In this document: piece after piece, positions 8,172 to 18,833 of the stretch
Numbering within the stretch: position 1 is the first letter of the stretch
Layout: each line of letters starts with the position of its first letter
From: Acetobacteraceae bacterium
GTDB taxonomy: Bacteria; Pseudomonadota; Alphaproteobacteria; Acetobacterales; Acetobacteraceae
Direction of reading: 5' to 3'
Length of the DNA: 50,062 nucleotides
NCBI GenBank assembly: GCA_025360065.1
Contig: JANYCX010000031.1
Location: forward strand, 1 to 50,062
Translations under genes and position numbers: made by a program
Notes under the pieces: generated by a model
What the model saw: only the letters and a program-made list of their open reading frames with translations
Databases searched by the model: none
Told to the model about the DNA's origin: nothing

Positions 8172-9425
8172 ATGCGTCGCATACTGATTTTGGTGCTGAT
8201 CGCGGCGTTGTTGGCTGGCGGGGTCTATGGCTGGTTGTTATACAACCCGAGCCAAATGGCATCGGTGCAGGGTATGGCGGGCGATTTGCTGCCACGGATC
8301 GGCATCGCCTATGTCGCGCCGGTGCCGCAAGCTGCCGCGCCGGCGGCGCCAGGGGTCGGGCGGCGGACCCCGACGCTGATCCCGGTTGTGGTCGCGCCCG
8401 CCGGAATGCGTGACGTGCCGATTTATCTTGACGGGCTTGGCACCGCCCAGGCGTCAGCCAATGTCACGGTTAAACCGCAGGTTGATGGCGCGCTGCTGGA
8501 AGTGCGCTTCACCGAGGGCCAGACCGTCAAGGCCGGCGAAGTGCTGGCCCGGATCGATCCGCGATTGTATCAGGCGACGCTCGATCAGGTGAGCGCAAAA
8601 AAAGCCCAGGACGAGGCGACCTTGGCCAACGCAAAGGTTGATGCCGCGCGCTACGCCAAGCTTGCGGCCACCGCCTACACCTCGGCCCAGCAAGCCGATA
8701 CCTCGCGCGCGCTGGTCGCCCAGTTGACCGCCCAGGTCGCCGCCGATCAGGCGCAGATCGACAATGCCCGGACCCAGCTTGGCTACACCACTATCGTCGC
8801 GCCAATTTCGGGGCGGGCGGGCATTCGTCTGGTCGATGCCGGCAATATCGTCCGCGCATCCGATGTCACCGGACTGGTCGTGCTGGCAACGTTGAAGCCG
8901 ATTTCGGTGCTATTCACCCTGCCCCAGCAAGCCTTGCCGGCGATTGCCGCGGCCATCCAGGCCGGGCCAGTGACAATCCTTGCCTTGCCGCAAAACAATG
9001 CGCCAACCACCGAACGCGCCGTGCTGGACCAGGGCACGTTAACGGTGCTGGACAATCAGGTCGATCCGGCGACTGGCACCGTCAAGCTCAAGGCAAGCTT
9101 CCCGAACGAGGACCTCAAGCTTTGGCCCGGCGCGTTCGTGACAGTGCGGCTGCAAAGCAGGGTCTGGCAAAACGCCACGGTGGTGCCGCCGGTGGCGTTG
9201 CAACGCGGCCCGCGCGGAACTTTTGTTTATGTGGTGACCGAGGCCGGCATCGCTTTGCGCCGCCCGGTGACGGTCGGGCATGAGGAATTGAACCTCGCGA
9301 TCATCGCCGAGGGCCTTAAGCCCGGGGAACGCGTCGTGATCGACGGCGCCGCCCGGCTGACCGAGGGCAGCAAGGTTGTGGCCGTTGCGCCGGCAGGCGC
9401 CCAACGTCCGGCGGCAGCGCCGTGA
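8172..9425 (+). CDS. mdtA: RND efflux periplasmic adaptor (MdtA-like membrane fusion protein)
   Basis: Periplasmic adaptor (417 aa) linking the RND pump to the outer-membrane channel. A single N-terminal hydrophobic helix (residues about 3-20) anchors it. Residues ~75-110 hold the lipoyl-type half-motif YLDGLGTAQASANVTVKPQ and VDGALLEVRFTEGQTVKAGE, and an alpha-hairpin region (~125-185) follows. The second lipoyl half and beta-barrel contain LGYTTIVAPISGRAGIRLVD. An Ala/Pro-rich spacer follows the anchor. The gene is immediately downstream of the outer-membrane factor and its stop lies one base before the first pump gene. Confidence 0.93.
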   Translation: MRRILILVLIAALLAGGVYGWLLYNPSQMASVQGMAGDLLPRIGIAYVAPVPQAAAPAAPGVGRRTPTLIPVVVAPAGMRDVPIYLDGLGTAQASANVTVKPQVDGALLEVRFTEGQTVKAGEVLARIDPRLYQATLDQVSAKKAQDEATLANAKVDAARYAKLAATAYTSAQQADTSRALVAQLTAQVAADQAQIDNARTQLGYTTIVAPISGRAGIRLVDAGNIVRASDVTGLVVLATLKPISVLFTLPQQALPAIAAAIQAGPVTILALPQNNAPTTERAVLDQGTLTVLDNQVDPATGTVKLKASFPNEDLKLWPGAFVTVRLQSRVWQNATVVPPVALQRGPRGTFVYVVTEAGIALRRPVTVGHEELNLAIIAEGLKPGERVVIDGAARLTEGSKVVAVAPAGAQRPAAAP

Positions 9426-9426
9426 C

Positions 9427-12400
9427 ATGAACATTTCCGCCCCGTTCATTGCCCGCCCGATCGCGACATCGTTGCTCGCGGTGGCGCTGCTGCTGAGCGG
9501 CATTCTCGGCTACCGCGCATTGCCGGTCTCGGCGCTGCCGCAGGTGGATTTCCCGACCATCCAGATCACCACCCAACTCCCCGGTGCAAGCCCGGACGTT
9601 GTGTCGAACCTCATCACCGCTAGCCTGGAACGCCAGTTCGGCCAGATCCAGGGATTGACCACGATGACCTCGACATCGTCGGAAGGCATCAGCCAGATTA
9701 CCTTGCAGTTCTCGCTCGCCCGCAACATCGACAGCGCCGCCCAGGACGTGCAGGCCGCGATCAACGCATCGGCGGGGACGTTGCCGCAGAGCCTGCCATA
9801 CCCGCCGGTTTATAAGAAAGTGAACCCGGCCGATGCGCCGATCCTGTCGCTGGCGCTGACGTCGGATGCGCTGACCATCGATCTTGTGTCGGACGCCGCT
9901 GATACGTTGCTGCAACCGAAACTGTCGGAGATCGATGGCGTCGGCAAGGTTTCGGTGCAGGGCAACATGAAGCCGGCAATTCGGGTCCGGGTCGATCCGG
10001 GCAGGCTCGCCGGTTACGGGTTGTCGATGGAGGATGTCCGCATTGCGATTGCGGCCGCCAACGTCAACGGCGCCAAAGGCGGGTTTGACGGGCCACGGCA
10101 GGCGATTGCGCTGGGGGCGAACGACCAGATCATCTCCCCCGATGCTTACAAATCGCTGGTGATTGCGTGGCGCAATGGCGCCCCAGTGCGGTTGGGCGAT
10201 CTCGGCGAGGTGGTTGGCGGGCTTGAGAATAATCGCGCTGCGGCGTGGTACTACCCCGCCGGTGGGCCGGCCCAGCAGGCGGTGGTGCTGGACATCCAGC
10301 GCCAGCCCGGCGCCAACATCGTTGAAACCGTCAGGCGATTGCAGGCCGAGTTGCCCGCGCTGCGCCGCGCCATGCCCGCCCAGATCCGGCTGGCGATTGT
10401 GACCGATCGCACCGAAACCATCCGCGCCAGCGTGCGCGACGTGCAGTACACGTTGGTATTGTCGATCGTGCTGGTGGTGGGAGTGATTTATCTGTTCCTG
10501 CGCAGTTGGCGGGCGACCCTGATCCCGGCCATTGCCCTGCCACTGTCGCTGGTCGGCACGTTCGGGGTGATGTCGCTGCTCGGCTACGGGCTGGATAATC
10601 TCAGCCTGATGGCGCTGACGGTTGCCACCGGCTTCGTGGTCGATGACGCCATCGTGATGATCGAGAATGTGGTGCGCTATATCGAGGACGGCAAATCGCC
10701 GTTGCAGGCGGCCTATGAGGGGGCGGCCCAGATTGGCTTCACCATTGTGTCGCTGACAGTATCGCTGATCGCGGTGTTCATCCCGCTGCTGTTCATGACC
10801 GGGGTGGTTGGTCGGCTGTTCAGCGAGTTCGCGGTCACGCTGTCGGTTTCGGTGATTGTCTCGGCAATTATCTCGCTCACGCTGACGCCGATGATGTGCG
10901 GCCGGCTGCTGCGCCCGCATGGCGAGGAGACCCCCGGCGCAGTGTCGCGCATCTTCGAGCGTGGCTTCGACCGGATGCTGGCGGGCTACAAATCCAGCCT
11001 CGGATGGTCATTGCGGCATCAGCGTTTCATGCTGGTGGTGGCAGTGGCGACGCTGGTGGGCACGGCCTGGCTGTACATCATTGTCCCCAAGGGATTTCTG
11101 CCGTTGCAGGACACCGGCGTGATCGTGGTCGTCACCGAGGGCGAACAATCGATTTCGATCAAACGAATGACCGAGCTGCAAAGCCAGGCGGCCGAGATTG
11201 TCCGGCTCGATCCGGCAGTGGCGAGCGTGGTGTCGTTTGTGGGCGCTGGCGCGATCAACGCCACCCCCAATGCCGGACGGCTGACCATCGCGCTTTTACC
11301 GCGCAATAGCGGCCGGGCGTCGGCGCAGGATATCGCGACCCGGATGACCGTGGCACTGGCTGCCATTCCGGGGCTGACGGTGTTTCTGCAGCCGGTGCAG
11401 GACATCCAGATCGGCACCCGCATCAGCCGCACCCAGTTTCAGTACACCTTGATCGACACCGACCCGACCGAGTTGGCGCTATGGGCCCCGCGTTTGGTCG
11501 CCAAGCTGCAAGCCCTGCCCGATCTACGTGATGTTGCCTCGGACCAGCAAAATGACGGCTTCCGTCTGATGGTGCGGGTTGATCGCGACGCCGCCATGCG
11601 GCACGGGGTCAGCATGCAGATGGTGCAGGATGTGCTGTACGACAGCTTCGGCCAGCGCCAGATTTCGACCATCTTCGCCCAGGCCAACCAATATCGCGTG
11701 GTGCTCGAAGCATCCCCCGAATGGCAGGCCGATCCGGCATCGCTGCTGCTGCTGCGGGTGCCTGGCACGGGCGGCGCGCAAGTGCCGCTCAACGCGATTG
11801 CCAGCATTGAACGCACCACCGCCCCGCTCGTCATCACCCATGAAGCGCAATTCCCGTCGGTGACGATCAGCTTCAACCTTGGCCTGCGCGGTTCGCTCGG
11901 CGGCGCGGTCGAGGCGATTGCTGCCGCTGAGCGCGAGATCAATCTGCCGCCGACCATATCGGGCAGTTTTTCGGGCGACGCGGCAGAATTTCAGAAATCT
12001 CTCGCCGCCGAGCCATGGCTGATCCTGGCTGCGATCATCGTGATCTACATCGTGCTGGGGGTGCTGTACGAAAGCACCATCCACCCCATTACCATTCTGT
12101 CCACCTTGCCATCGGCCGGCATTGGCGCGGTGCTGGCGCTGATGCTGGTCGGCGCCGATCTGTCGCTGGTGGCGCTGGTCGGCGTGGTGCTGCTGATGGG
12201 GATCGTGAAGAAGAACGCCATCATGATGATCGATTTCGCACTCGACGCCGAACGCACCAGGGGGATTTCCCCCAATGCAGCGATCGAGGAGGCCTGCCTG
12301 TTACGCTTTCGCCCGATCATGATGACCACCATGGCGGCCTTGCTTGGCGCGCTGCCGCTGGTTTTGGAAAACGGTAGCGGATCGGAATTGCGGTTTCCGC

Positions 12401-12528
12401 TCGGCGTTACCATCGTGGGCGGGCTGCTGCTGAGCCAGTTTCTGACGCTTTATACCACGCCGGCGATCTATCTGGCGTTTGAACGGCTGCGGCGGCGTTG
12501 GGGCCCCGCGCCGGTGTTGGCGGAATGA
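9427..12528 (+). CDS. mdtB: RND multidrug efflux permease, MdtB-like
   Basis: Inner-membrane proton-driven RND pump (1033 aa). ATG 9427 (MNISAPFIARPIATSLL) is chosen because it is the conserved RND N-terminus, lying one base after the adaptor stop; the longer open frame overlaps the adaptor. Hydrophobic helix 1 is at residues ~10-30, two large periplasmic loops follow helices 1 and 7, and the proton-relay helix GFVVDDAIVMIENVVR carries the paired Asp of RND motif. The sequence LPQVDFPTIQITTQLPGAS is typical of MdtB. With the next gene it probably forms an MdtB2C-like heterotrimer. Confidence 0.94.
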   Translation: MNISAPFIARPIATSLLAVALLLSGILGYRALPVSALPQVDFPTIQITTQLPGASPDVVSNLITASLERQFGQIQGLTTMTSTSSEGISQITLQFSLARNIDSAAQDVQAAINASAGTLPQSLPYPPVYKKVNPADAPILSLALTSDALTIDLVSDAADTLLQPKLSEIDGVGKVSVQGNMKPAIRVRVDPGRLAGYGLSMEDVRIAIAAANVNGAKGGFDGPRQAIALGANDQIISPDAYKSLVIAWRNGAPVRLGDLGEVVGGLENNRAAAWYYPAGGPAQQAVVLDIQRQPGANIVETVRRLQAELPALRRAMPAQIRLAIVTDRTETIRASVRDVQYTLVLSIVLVVGVIYLFLRSWRATLIPAIALPLSLVGTFGVMSLLGYGLDNLSLMALTVATGFVVDDAIVMIENVVRYIEDGKSPLQAAYEGAAQIGFTIVSLTVSLIAVFIPLLFMTGVVGRLFSEFAVTLSVSVIVSAIISLTLTPMMCGRLLRPHGEETPGAVSRIFERGFDRMLAGYKSSLGWSLRHQRFMLVVAVATLVGTAWLYIIVPKGFLPLQDTGVIVVVTEGEQSISIKRMTELQSQAAEIVRLDPAVASVVSFVGAGAINATPNAGRLTIALLPRNSGRASAQDIATRMTVALAAIPGLTVFLQPVQDIQIGTRISRTQFQYTLIDTDPTELALWAPRLVAKLQALPDLRDVASDQQNDGFRLMVRVDRDAAMRHGVSMQMVQDVLYDSFGQRQISTIFAQANQYRVVLEASPEWQADPASLLLLRVPGTGGAQVPLNAIASIERTTAPLVITHEAQFPSVTISFNLGLRGSLGGAVEAIAAAEREINLPPTISGSFSGDAAEFQKSLAAEPWLILAAIIVIYIVLGVLYESTIHPITILSTLPSAGIGAVLALMLVGADLSLVALVGVVLLMGIVKKNAIMMIDFALDAERTRGISPNAAIEEACLLRFRPIMMTTMAALLGALPLVLENGSGSELRFPLGVTIVGGLLLSQFLTLYTTPAIYLAFERLRRRWGPAPVLAE

Positions 12529-12563
12529 TGGCATGAAGCCAGGGACATTGCAGGGCTAGCCAA

Positions 12564-15500
12564 ATGAACTTCTCCGCCCCCTTCATCCGGCGCCCGGTCG
12601 CCACCATCCTGCTGTCGATCGGCCTCGCCATCGCCGGGATCGTTGCCTATCATTTCCTGCCGGTCGCCCCGCTGCCGGCGGTGGATTTCCCGGCCATCGT
12701 GGTCTTCGCCGGGCGCCCGGGCGCGGACCCGGAAACCATGGCCAATTCCATCGCCGCCCCTTTGGAGCGCCATCTTGGCACCATCGCCGGGGTGACCGAA
12801 CTCACCTCGACTTCCTCAACCGGGTCGACCGCGATTGTGGTGCTGTTCGATCTTAGCCGCACCATTGATAGCGCTGCCAAGGATGTCCAGGCGGCGATCA
12901 ACGCGGCCACTAATGATCTGCCGTCCGACCTGCCGATCCGGCCTTATTTCCGCAAGTTCAATCCCGGTCAGGCGCCGATCATGTCAATAGCGTTGACGTC
13001 TGACACGCTGTCGATGGCGCAGGTTTATGATGCCGCTGACAGTATCCTGGCCCAGCGACTGTCCCAACTCGACGGCGTGGCCCAGGTGCAGTTGAACGGG
13101 GCGGAAAAGCCGGCGGTGCGGGTCCGGCTTGATCCGGCGGCGCTGGCCGCCGCCGGGCTGTCGTCGCAGGACGTCTATAACACTATTCGTCGGTCCAACG
13201 TCGTGGGTCCGACCGGCAGTTTGCAGGGACCGGACAGCGCCAACAGCATCGCGCTGAACGGGCAGTTGAGCCGGGCCGCCGATTACGCGCCGCTGGTGAT
13301 CAAGACCGCGCCGGGGGGGGTGGTGCGGCTGGGGGATGTGGCGAGCGTGATCGATGGGGTCGCCAATACCCGCCTCGCCGCCTGGTTCGGCCAGAAGCCG
13401 GCGATCCTGATCTTTATCAGCAAAACCGCTGACGCCAATGTGATCGAAACCGTCGATCAGGTCCGCGCCATCCTGCCGCTGCTGCAATCATGGATGCCGC
13501 AAGGGATCGAGCTTACGGTGCTGTCGGACCGCACCCAGACCATCCGGGCGAGCGTGGATGATGTGCAAACCAGCCTCGGCATTTCCATCGTGCTGGTGCT
13601 GCTGGTGATCCTGCTGTTTTTGCGCCGCACGGTGCCAACCATCGCCGCCGCTGTTACCGTGCCGCTATCCTTGGCTGGCACCTTGGTCGGCATGTGGTTC
13701 TGCGGCTTCGCGCTGGATAATTTCAGCCTGATGGCGCTGACGATTTCGGTCGGCTTTGTGGTCGATGACGCGATCGTGATGATCGAGAACATCACCCGCC
13801 ATATCGAGATGGGGAAAACCCCGTTGCAGGCGGCGTTCGACGGCGCCAGGCAAATTGGCTTCACGGTGATGTCGATCAGCATTTCACTGGTAGCGGTATT
13901 CATCCCGATCCTGTTCATGGGCGGGATTCTCGGCCGGCTGTTTCACGAGTTCACCACCACGCTGACCATGGCGATCGCGGTTTCAGCGCTGGTTTCGCTG
14001 ACCTTGACGCCAATGCTGTGCGGGAGATTTTTGCGGGCACCGAAGCCACCGCGTGGGGTGTGGGGCTGGGTTGATCGCGGGGTGGAACGCGGTTTTGATG
14101 CAGCGCGCGATGGCTATGCCTTCACGCTTGGCTTTGCGCTGCGGTTCCGCTGGATCACCTTATTCATCACCCCGGTGGTGATCGGGATCACGGTGTGGAT
14201 GTACATCGCCATCCCCAAAAGCATGTTTCCGACCCAGGATATCGGGCTGATGCAGGGCTCGACGCTCGCCGGACCCGAAACATCCTTTGTCGCGATGGCC
14301 GAGAAGCAACGCGCCGTGGTCGAAATTTTGCTGCGCGACCCAGCGATTGCCGCAGTTGGTTCAACCATCGGGGTGTCAGGCGGATTTTCGGCGATGAACC
14401 GAGGCCAGTTGACCATCGGCCTGAAGCCGCTGGCCGAACGCGGTGGGGTCCTGGCGCCGGCGATCATGGCCCGGCTGCGTTTGCCGCTCGCGCGGATCGG
14501 CGGGATGCAGACCTTCCTGTGGGCGGCGCAGGATCTGCCGTCGGGCGGGCGGGGGGGGGCGTCGGAGAAATTCGTCCTGCTTGGCCCCGATGTCGTTGAA
14601 TTGCGACAATGGACGCTGGCGCTGGTTGATAGACTGCAGACGGTCACCTCGATCACCGAAATGAACTCTGACCAGGACCGCACCGCGCCGATGGCCAATG
14701 TGGTGATCGACCGCGACGCGGCGGTGCGGATGGGGGTGTCGGTGGCCGCAATCGGTAACGCGCTGAATAACGCCTTCGCCCAGCGCCAGATTTCGATCAT
14801 CTACTCCGAGCGCAACCAGTATCGGGTGGTCGAGGAGGTTGATCCCAAGCTGCAAACCGACCCCACCATGCTGAGCCGGATATTTGTCGGCGCCAATAAC
14901 GGCACCCAGATCCCGCTCGGCGCGCTGGTCAAAATCGAGCCTGGCAACGCGCCGCTTTCGGTGCACCATCAGGGCCAGTTCCCCGCGGCCACCATCAGCT
15001 TCAACGTTGCCGAGGGCGTGGCCCAGGCCGATGCGCTGGCCGAGGTCGAGGCGGTGGCGGCTGAGCTGCGCATGCCCGACACCATCCGCACCCAGTTCGC
15101 CGGCGGAGCGCGCTGGATGCGGGAGAGCCTGTCGACCCAGCCGGTGCTGATCGCGGCGGCGTTGCTGACAATATATCTAGTGCTGGGGGTGCTCTACGAA
15201 AGCCTGACCCAGCCGATTACCATCCTGTCGACCTTGCCGTCGGCCGGGCTTGGCGCGTTGCTGGCGTTGAAGGTCTATAATCTGAGTTTGTCGGTGATGG
15301 CGATCATCGGGGTGCTGCTGCTGATGGGCATCGTCAAGAAAAACGCCATCATGATGATCGATTTCGCCCTCGAACAGGAACGTCAGCACGGCAAATCCCC
15401 GGCTGAGGCGATCCATGCCGCCTGTCTCGAACGCTTTCGCCCGATCATCATGACGACCCTCGCCGCCCTGCTCGGCGCGGTGCCGCTGGCGCTGTCGTTC

Positions 15501-15665
15501 GGCACCGGTTCCGAATTGCGCCAGCCGCTGGGGATATCGATCATCGGCGGGCTGATCGTGTCGCAGGCGCTGACGCTTTATACTACGCCGGTGATTTATC
15601 TGGCGTTGCAGTGGCGGCCGAAATGGGTCCTGCGGCGGCGAAACCAGGCGGCGGCGGCAGAATGA
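12564..15665 (+). CDS. mdtC: RND multidrug efflux permease, MdtC-like
   Basis: Second RND pump subunit (1033 aa, exactly the length of the first). The N-terminus MNFSAPFIRRPVATILL, the block LPAVDFPAIVVFAGRPGA and the relay helix GFVVDDAIVMIENITR identify an MdtC-type protein. The C-terminal region has GIVKKNAIMMIDFALEQE. It lies 35 nt after the first pump, with AGGG before the start. In E. coli, MdtC appears to serve substrate binding and MdtB proton transport; whether that split holds here is inference. The operon ends here, and no local regulator is present. Confidence 0.94.
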   Translation: MNFSAPFIRRPVATILLSIGLAIAGIVAYHFLPVAPLPAVDFPAIVVFAGRPGADPETMANSIAAPLERHLGTIAGVTELTSTSSTGSTAIVVLFDLSRTIDSAAKDVQAAINAATNDLPSDLPIRPYFRKFNPGQAPIMSIALTSDTLSMAQVYDAADSILAQRLSQLDGVAQVQLNGAEKPAVRVRLDPAALAAAGLSSQDVYNTIRRSNVVGPTGSLQGPDSANSIALNGQLSRAADYAPLVIKTAPGGVVRLGDVASVIDGVANTRLAAWFGQKPAILIFISKTADANVIETVDQVRAILPLLQSWMPQGIELTVLSDRTQTIRASVDDVQTSLGISIVLVLLVILLFLRRTVPTIAAAVTVPLSLAGTLVGMWFCGFALDNFSLMALTISVGFVVDDAIVMIENITRHIEMGKTPLQAAFDGARQIGFTVMSISISLVAVFIPILFMGGILGRLFHEFTTTLTMAIAVSALVSLTLTPMLCGRFLRAPKPPRGVWGWVDRGVERGFDAARDGYAFTLGFALRFRWITLFITPVVIGITVWMYIAIPKSMFPTQDIGLMQGSTLAGPETSFVAMAEKQRAVVEILLRDPAIAAVGSTIGVSGGFSAMNRGQLTIGLKPLAERGGVLAPAIMARLRLPLARIGGMQTFLWAAQDLPSGGRGGASEKFVLLGPDVVELRQWTLALVDRLQTVTSITEMNSDQDRTAPMANVVIDRDAAVRMGVSVAAIGNALNNAFAQRQISIIYSERNQYRVVEEVDPKLQTDPTMLSRIFVGANNGTQIPLGALVKIEPGNAPLSVHHQGQFPAATISFNVAEGVAQADALAEVEAVAAELRMPDTIRTQFAGGARWMRESLSTQPVLIAAALLTIYLVLGVLYESLTQPITILSTLPSAGLGALLALKVYNLSLSVMAIIGVLLLMGIVKKNAIMMIDFALEQERQHGKSPAEAIHAACLERFRPIIMTTLAALLGAVPLALSFGTGSELRQPLGISIIGGLIVSQALTLYTTPVIYLALQWRPKWVLRRRNQAAAAE

Positions 15666-15779
15666 TGGAGGGGCTGGCTTTGGTGCAAAAAAAGAACTGG
15701 CTCCGTTAATTCCACCTGACTGCAAGCCTGCGACGCGGCATTGAGCGCTCTGTTATGCAATGTCGGACGCAGGCAATTC

Positions 15780-15808
15780 TTGACTTTGCCCGGCATTTTC
15801 CAGATACG
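15780..15808 (+). promoter_or_regulatory. candidate promoter of the DEAD-box helicase operon
   Basis: TTGACT (15780-15785) is followed after 17 nt by GATACG. The -35 box is good but the -10 box is weak. If used, it gives a leader of about 125 nt before the TTG start at 15943. The rest of the 277-nt gap 15666-15942 shows no gene or clear terminator. Confidence 0.35.
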
Positions 15809-15942
15809 CGGCGTAGATGTGCGTGCTGCGTGTCCACGCTGTGCATATCGGCAGATCGCGATGCGAGCAACCGCCCGCACCGTCAGTGGCCCGACCGGGG
15901 CCAGCCCCTGCCAAACTGCGCCTGATCTGAAAGCATTCCCGA

Positions 15943-17625
15943 TTGACCGAAACACCGACCCTCGAAGACGCTGCCCCCGAACCTGCGGCGGCGGCGATTG
16001 TACCTGTCGCAGCCGACGAGTACGACTATCCTGACTACCCCGAGGAGCCCGAAGACGCGCCGCTGCCGGAAAACGGCTTTGCCGCCCTCGGCCTGTCGGA
16101 GCCGATTCTGCGCGCGATCCTCGAAAAGGGCTACACCCAGCCCACCCCGATCCAGGAACAGGCGATCCCCTATGTGCTGATGGGGCGTGACGTATTGGGC
16201 TGCGCGCAGACCGGCACCGGCAAGACCGCTGGGTTTACCCTGCCGATGCTGGATATTCTCGATGGCAGCCGCGCCCGCGCCCGGATGCCGCGCAGTCTGA
16301 TCCTGGAGCCTACTCGCGAATTGGCGTTGCAGGTCGCGGAGAATTTTGTCGAATACGGCAAATACCTCAAGCTGACCCACGCGCTGGTAATCGGCGGCGA
16401 AAGCATGTCGGACCAGAAGGACCTGCTGATGCGCGGCGTCGATGTGCTGATCGCCACCCCCGGCCGGCTGATCGACATGTTCGAACGCGGCACCATCCTG
16501 CTCACCGATACCCGCGTGCTGGTGATCGACGAAGCCGACCGCATGTTGGACATGGGGTTCATTCCCGATGTCGAGAAAATCGTCGCGCAACTGCCGTCCA
16601 ACCGGCAGACCTTGTTTTTTTCGGCCACAATGGCACCGGAAATCCGTCGTCTGGCGGATGCGTTTTTGCAAAACCCGAAGGAGATCACGGTCTCCAAGCC
16701 GGCCTCGGTCGCCACCACCATCACCGAGGGCATGCTGCTGGTCGCCGACCTCGACAAGCGCGAGGCTTTGCGCCGGCTGATCCGGTCCGAAGACGTGCAG
16801 AACGCGCTAATCTTCTGCAACCGCAAGGTTGATGTCGATATTCTCTACAAATCGCTCAAACGCCACGGCTTCAGCGTTGGCGCCTTACACGGCGACATGG
16901 CCCAGCCAGTGCGGTTTGCGACGTTGGAGAAATTCAAGGCTGGCGAAATCCGGTTGCTGTGCTGTTCGGACGTTGCCGCCCGCGGGATCGATATTGGCGG
17001 GTTGAGCCATGTGTTCAATTTCGACGTGCCGCATCATGCCGAAGATTATGTCCACCGCATCGGCCGCACCGGCCGGGCGGGGAGAGAGGGCCGCGCCTAC
17101 ACCTTCGCCACACCGGAAGACCGTTTGGCTGCTGAAGCGATCGAAAAACTCACCGGACATGCGATTCCGCGCATTACCATTGACGGGCTTGATGCCGTCG
17201 AATGGGCCGAGGGCGATGGCCGCCGCCGCGGGCGCGGCAAGGCCCCCGCCAAAAGCCGTGAACCCGCCAAGCGGGAACGCACCCCACGGGCACCGAAGGC
17301 CGAGCCAGTTGTCGTCGAAGCAGAAGTGCGAGCGATCGAAACGGCCGCCGAATTGCCGATCGAAGCCCCGGCCAAACCCGCAAGGCGCGAGCGGACACGG
17401 CGTGAACCCAAGGCGCGCGAGCCCGTCGCCGCCAAGGTCGAAGCACAACCCGAGCCGCGCCCGGAACCCCGCGCCGAGGAGCCGCGCCGCGATGCACCGC
17501 GCCGCGCCTATCGCCGCGATGACGATCTTGGCCCGTCAGTGGTTGGCTTTGGCGCCGAAACCCCGGCCTTCATGCTGATCGCCGCCCGCCGCAAACGCGC
17601 CCCCGAGCTGGAGCTTGACGCATGA
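15943..17625 (+). CDS. DEAD-box ATP-dependent RNA helicase, RhlE-like
   Basis: ATP-dependent RNA helicase (560 aa). Motifs in order: Q-motif [10 protein letters not shown], motif [12 protein letters not shown], Ia PTRELALQ, motif [15 protein letters not shown], motif III FSATM, motif V region ARGIDIGG and motif [13 protein letters not shown] ~170-residue Arg/Pro/Glu-rich, disordered tail follows, with repeated RREP/PRRD-type pieces, probably for RNA binding. The start is TTG 15943: an in-frame stop (TGA 15928-15930) excludes upstream starts and the next in-frame ATG lies within the core domain. An acidic N-terminal stretch ([14 protein letters not shown]) precedes the helicase core. Its stop overlaps the next ATG by 4 nt (ATGA). 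Confidence 0.94.
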   Translation: MTETPTLEDAAPEPAAAAIVPVAADEYDYPDYPEEPEDAPLPENGFAALGLSEPILRAILEKGYTQPTPIQEQAIPYVLMGRDVLGCAQTGTGKTAGFTLPMLDILDGSRARARMPRSLILEPTRELALQVAENFVEYGKYLKLTHALVIGGESMSDQKDLLMRGVDVLIATPGRLIDMFERGTILLTDTRVLVIDEADRMLDMGFIPDVEKIVAQLPSNRQTLFFSATMAPEIRRLADAFLQNPKEITVSKPASVATTITEGMLLVADLDKREALRRLIRSEDVQNALIFCNRKVDVDILYKSLKRHGFSVGALHGDMAQPVRFATLEKFKAGEIRLLCCSDVAARGIDIGGLSHVFNFDVPHHAEDYVHRIGRTGRAGREGRAYTFATPEDRLAAEAIEKLTGHAIPRITIDGLDAVEWAEGDGRRRGRGKAPAKSREPAKRERTPRAPKAEPVVVEAEVRAIETAAELPIEAPAKPARRERTRREPKAREPVAAKVEAQPEPRPEPRAEEPRRDAPRRAYRRDDDLGPSVVGFGAETPAFMLIAARRKRAPELELDA

Positions 17626-18833
17626 ACGACGCCCCCCCTGCCCCATCGCGCCGCGGCAAGCTTGGGCCGTTCAACTGGGAGGACCCGTTCTTCCTCGACG
17701 ACCAGCTGACCGAGGACGAACGCGCGATCAAGGACGCCGCGCATCAGTTTTGCCAGGAGAAGCTGCAACCGCGCGTGCTCGCCGCGTTTCGCAATGAACG
17801 CTTCGACCGCGAGATCATGAACGAATTCGGCGAAATGGGCTTCCTCGGCGCGACCCTGTCGAGCCATGGCTGCGCCGATGTCGGCTATGTCGCCTACGGG
17901 CTGATTTCTCGTGAAGTCGAACGCGTCGATAGCGGCTATCGCAGTGCATTTTCGGTGCAGTCATCGCTGGTGATGTATCCGATTTACGCCTTTGGGTCGG
18001 ATGATCAAAAGGATCGTTTTCTGCCCAAATTGCGCAGCGGTGAGTTTGTCGGCTGCTTCGGGCTGACCGAACCCGATGGCGGCTCGGACCCCGGCTCGAT
18101 GCGGGCGACTGCGAAAAAAGTAGATGGCGGCTATCTGGTCAATGCCAACAAGACCTGGATCAGCAACGCCCCGATCGCCGATGTGCTGCTGGTGTGGGCC
18201 AAGGACGATGCCGGCGACATTCGCGGTTTCATCCTCGAACGGGGCATGAAGGGGCTGAGCACGCCGAAAATCGACGGCAAATTCAGCCTGCGTGCGTCGG
18301 TGACCGGGATGATCCTGGCCGATGACGTGTTCGTGCCTGACGGCAACATGCTGCCCAAGGTCAAGGGTCTGCGCGGTCCGTTTTCCTGCCTGAACAACGC
18401 CCGATATGGGATTTCCTGGGGCGCGCTGGGGTCGGCCGAATTCTGCTGGATGGCAGCGCGCAACTACACCATGGACCGCAAAGTGTTCGGCCGGCCGCTC
18501 GCCGCCAACCAATTGGTGCAGAAAAAGCTCGCCGACATGCAGACCGAAATTGCGCTGGGCCTGCAAGGCGTGTTGCGGCTTGGGCGGCTGATGGATGACG
18601 GGCGCGCGGCGCCGGAAATGATCAGCCTGTGCAAGCGCAATTCCTGCGGCAAGGCGCTGGCGATCGCCCGGGAAGCGCGTGACATGCATGGCGGCAACGG
18701 CATCGTTGATGAGTACCACGTCATTCGCCACATGATGAATTTGGAAACCGTCAACACCTACGAGGGCACCCATGACGTTCATGCGCTGATCCTCGGCCGT
18801 GCCATCACCGGCATTGCAGCCTTCGCCAATTGA
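17622..18833 (+). CDS. gcdH: glutaryl-CoA dehydrogenase
   Basis: FAD-dependent acyl-CoA dehydrogenase (403 aa) converting glutaryl-CoA to crotonyl-CoA in lysine/tryptophan/aromatic catabolism. Diagnostic features are [15 protein letters not shown] near residues 146-160, [11 protein letters not shown] and the C-terminal [18 protein letters not shown], where the Glu of YEGTHD is the catalytic base characteristic of GCDH. It overlaps the helicase gene upstream (ATGA) and the methyltransferase downstream (TTGA), so it is the metabolic member of an otherwise RNA-related operon. Confidence 0.94.
   Translation: MNDAPPAPSRRGKLGPFNWEDPFFLDDQLTEDERAIKDAAHQFCQEKLQPRVLAAFRNERFDREIMNEFGEMGFLGATLSSHGCADVGYVAYGLISREVERVDSGYRSAFSVQSSLVMYPIYAFGSDDQKDRFLPKLRSGEFVGCFGLTEPDGGSDPGSMRATAKKVDGGYLVNANKTWISNAPIADVLLVWAKDDAGDIRGFILERGMKGLSTPKIDGKFSLRASVTGMILADDVFVPDGNMLPKVKGLRGPFSCLNNARYGISWGALGSAEFCWMAARNYTMDRKVFGRPLAANQLVQKKLADMQTEIALGLQGVLRLGRLMDDGRAAPEMISLCKRNSCGKALAIAREARDMHGGNGIVDEYHVIRHMMNLETVNTYEGTHDVHALILGRAITGIAAFAN

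Noticed and set aside
9316-10920. Long open frame on the minus strand opposite the first RND pump
   Set aside because: Low-complexity Arg/His/Gln-rich product typical of antisense frames in GC-rich genes. The plus-strand RND protein is unambiguous.
15741-16034. Small plus-strand frame before the helicase
   Set aside because: Runs into the helicase gene in another frame with no RBS and no recognisable protein.
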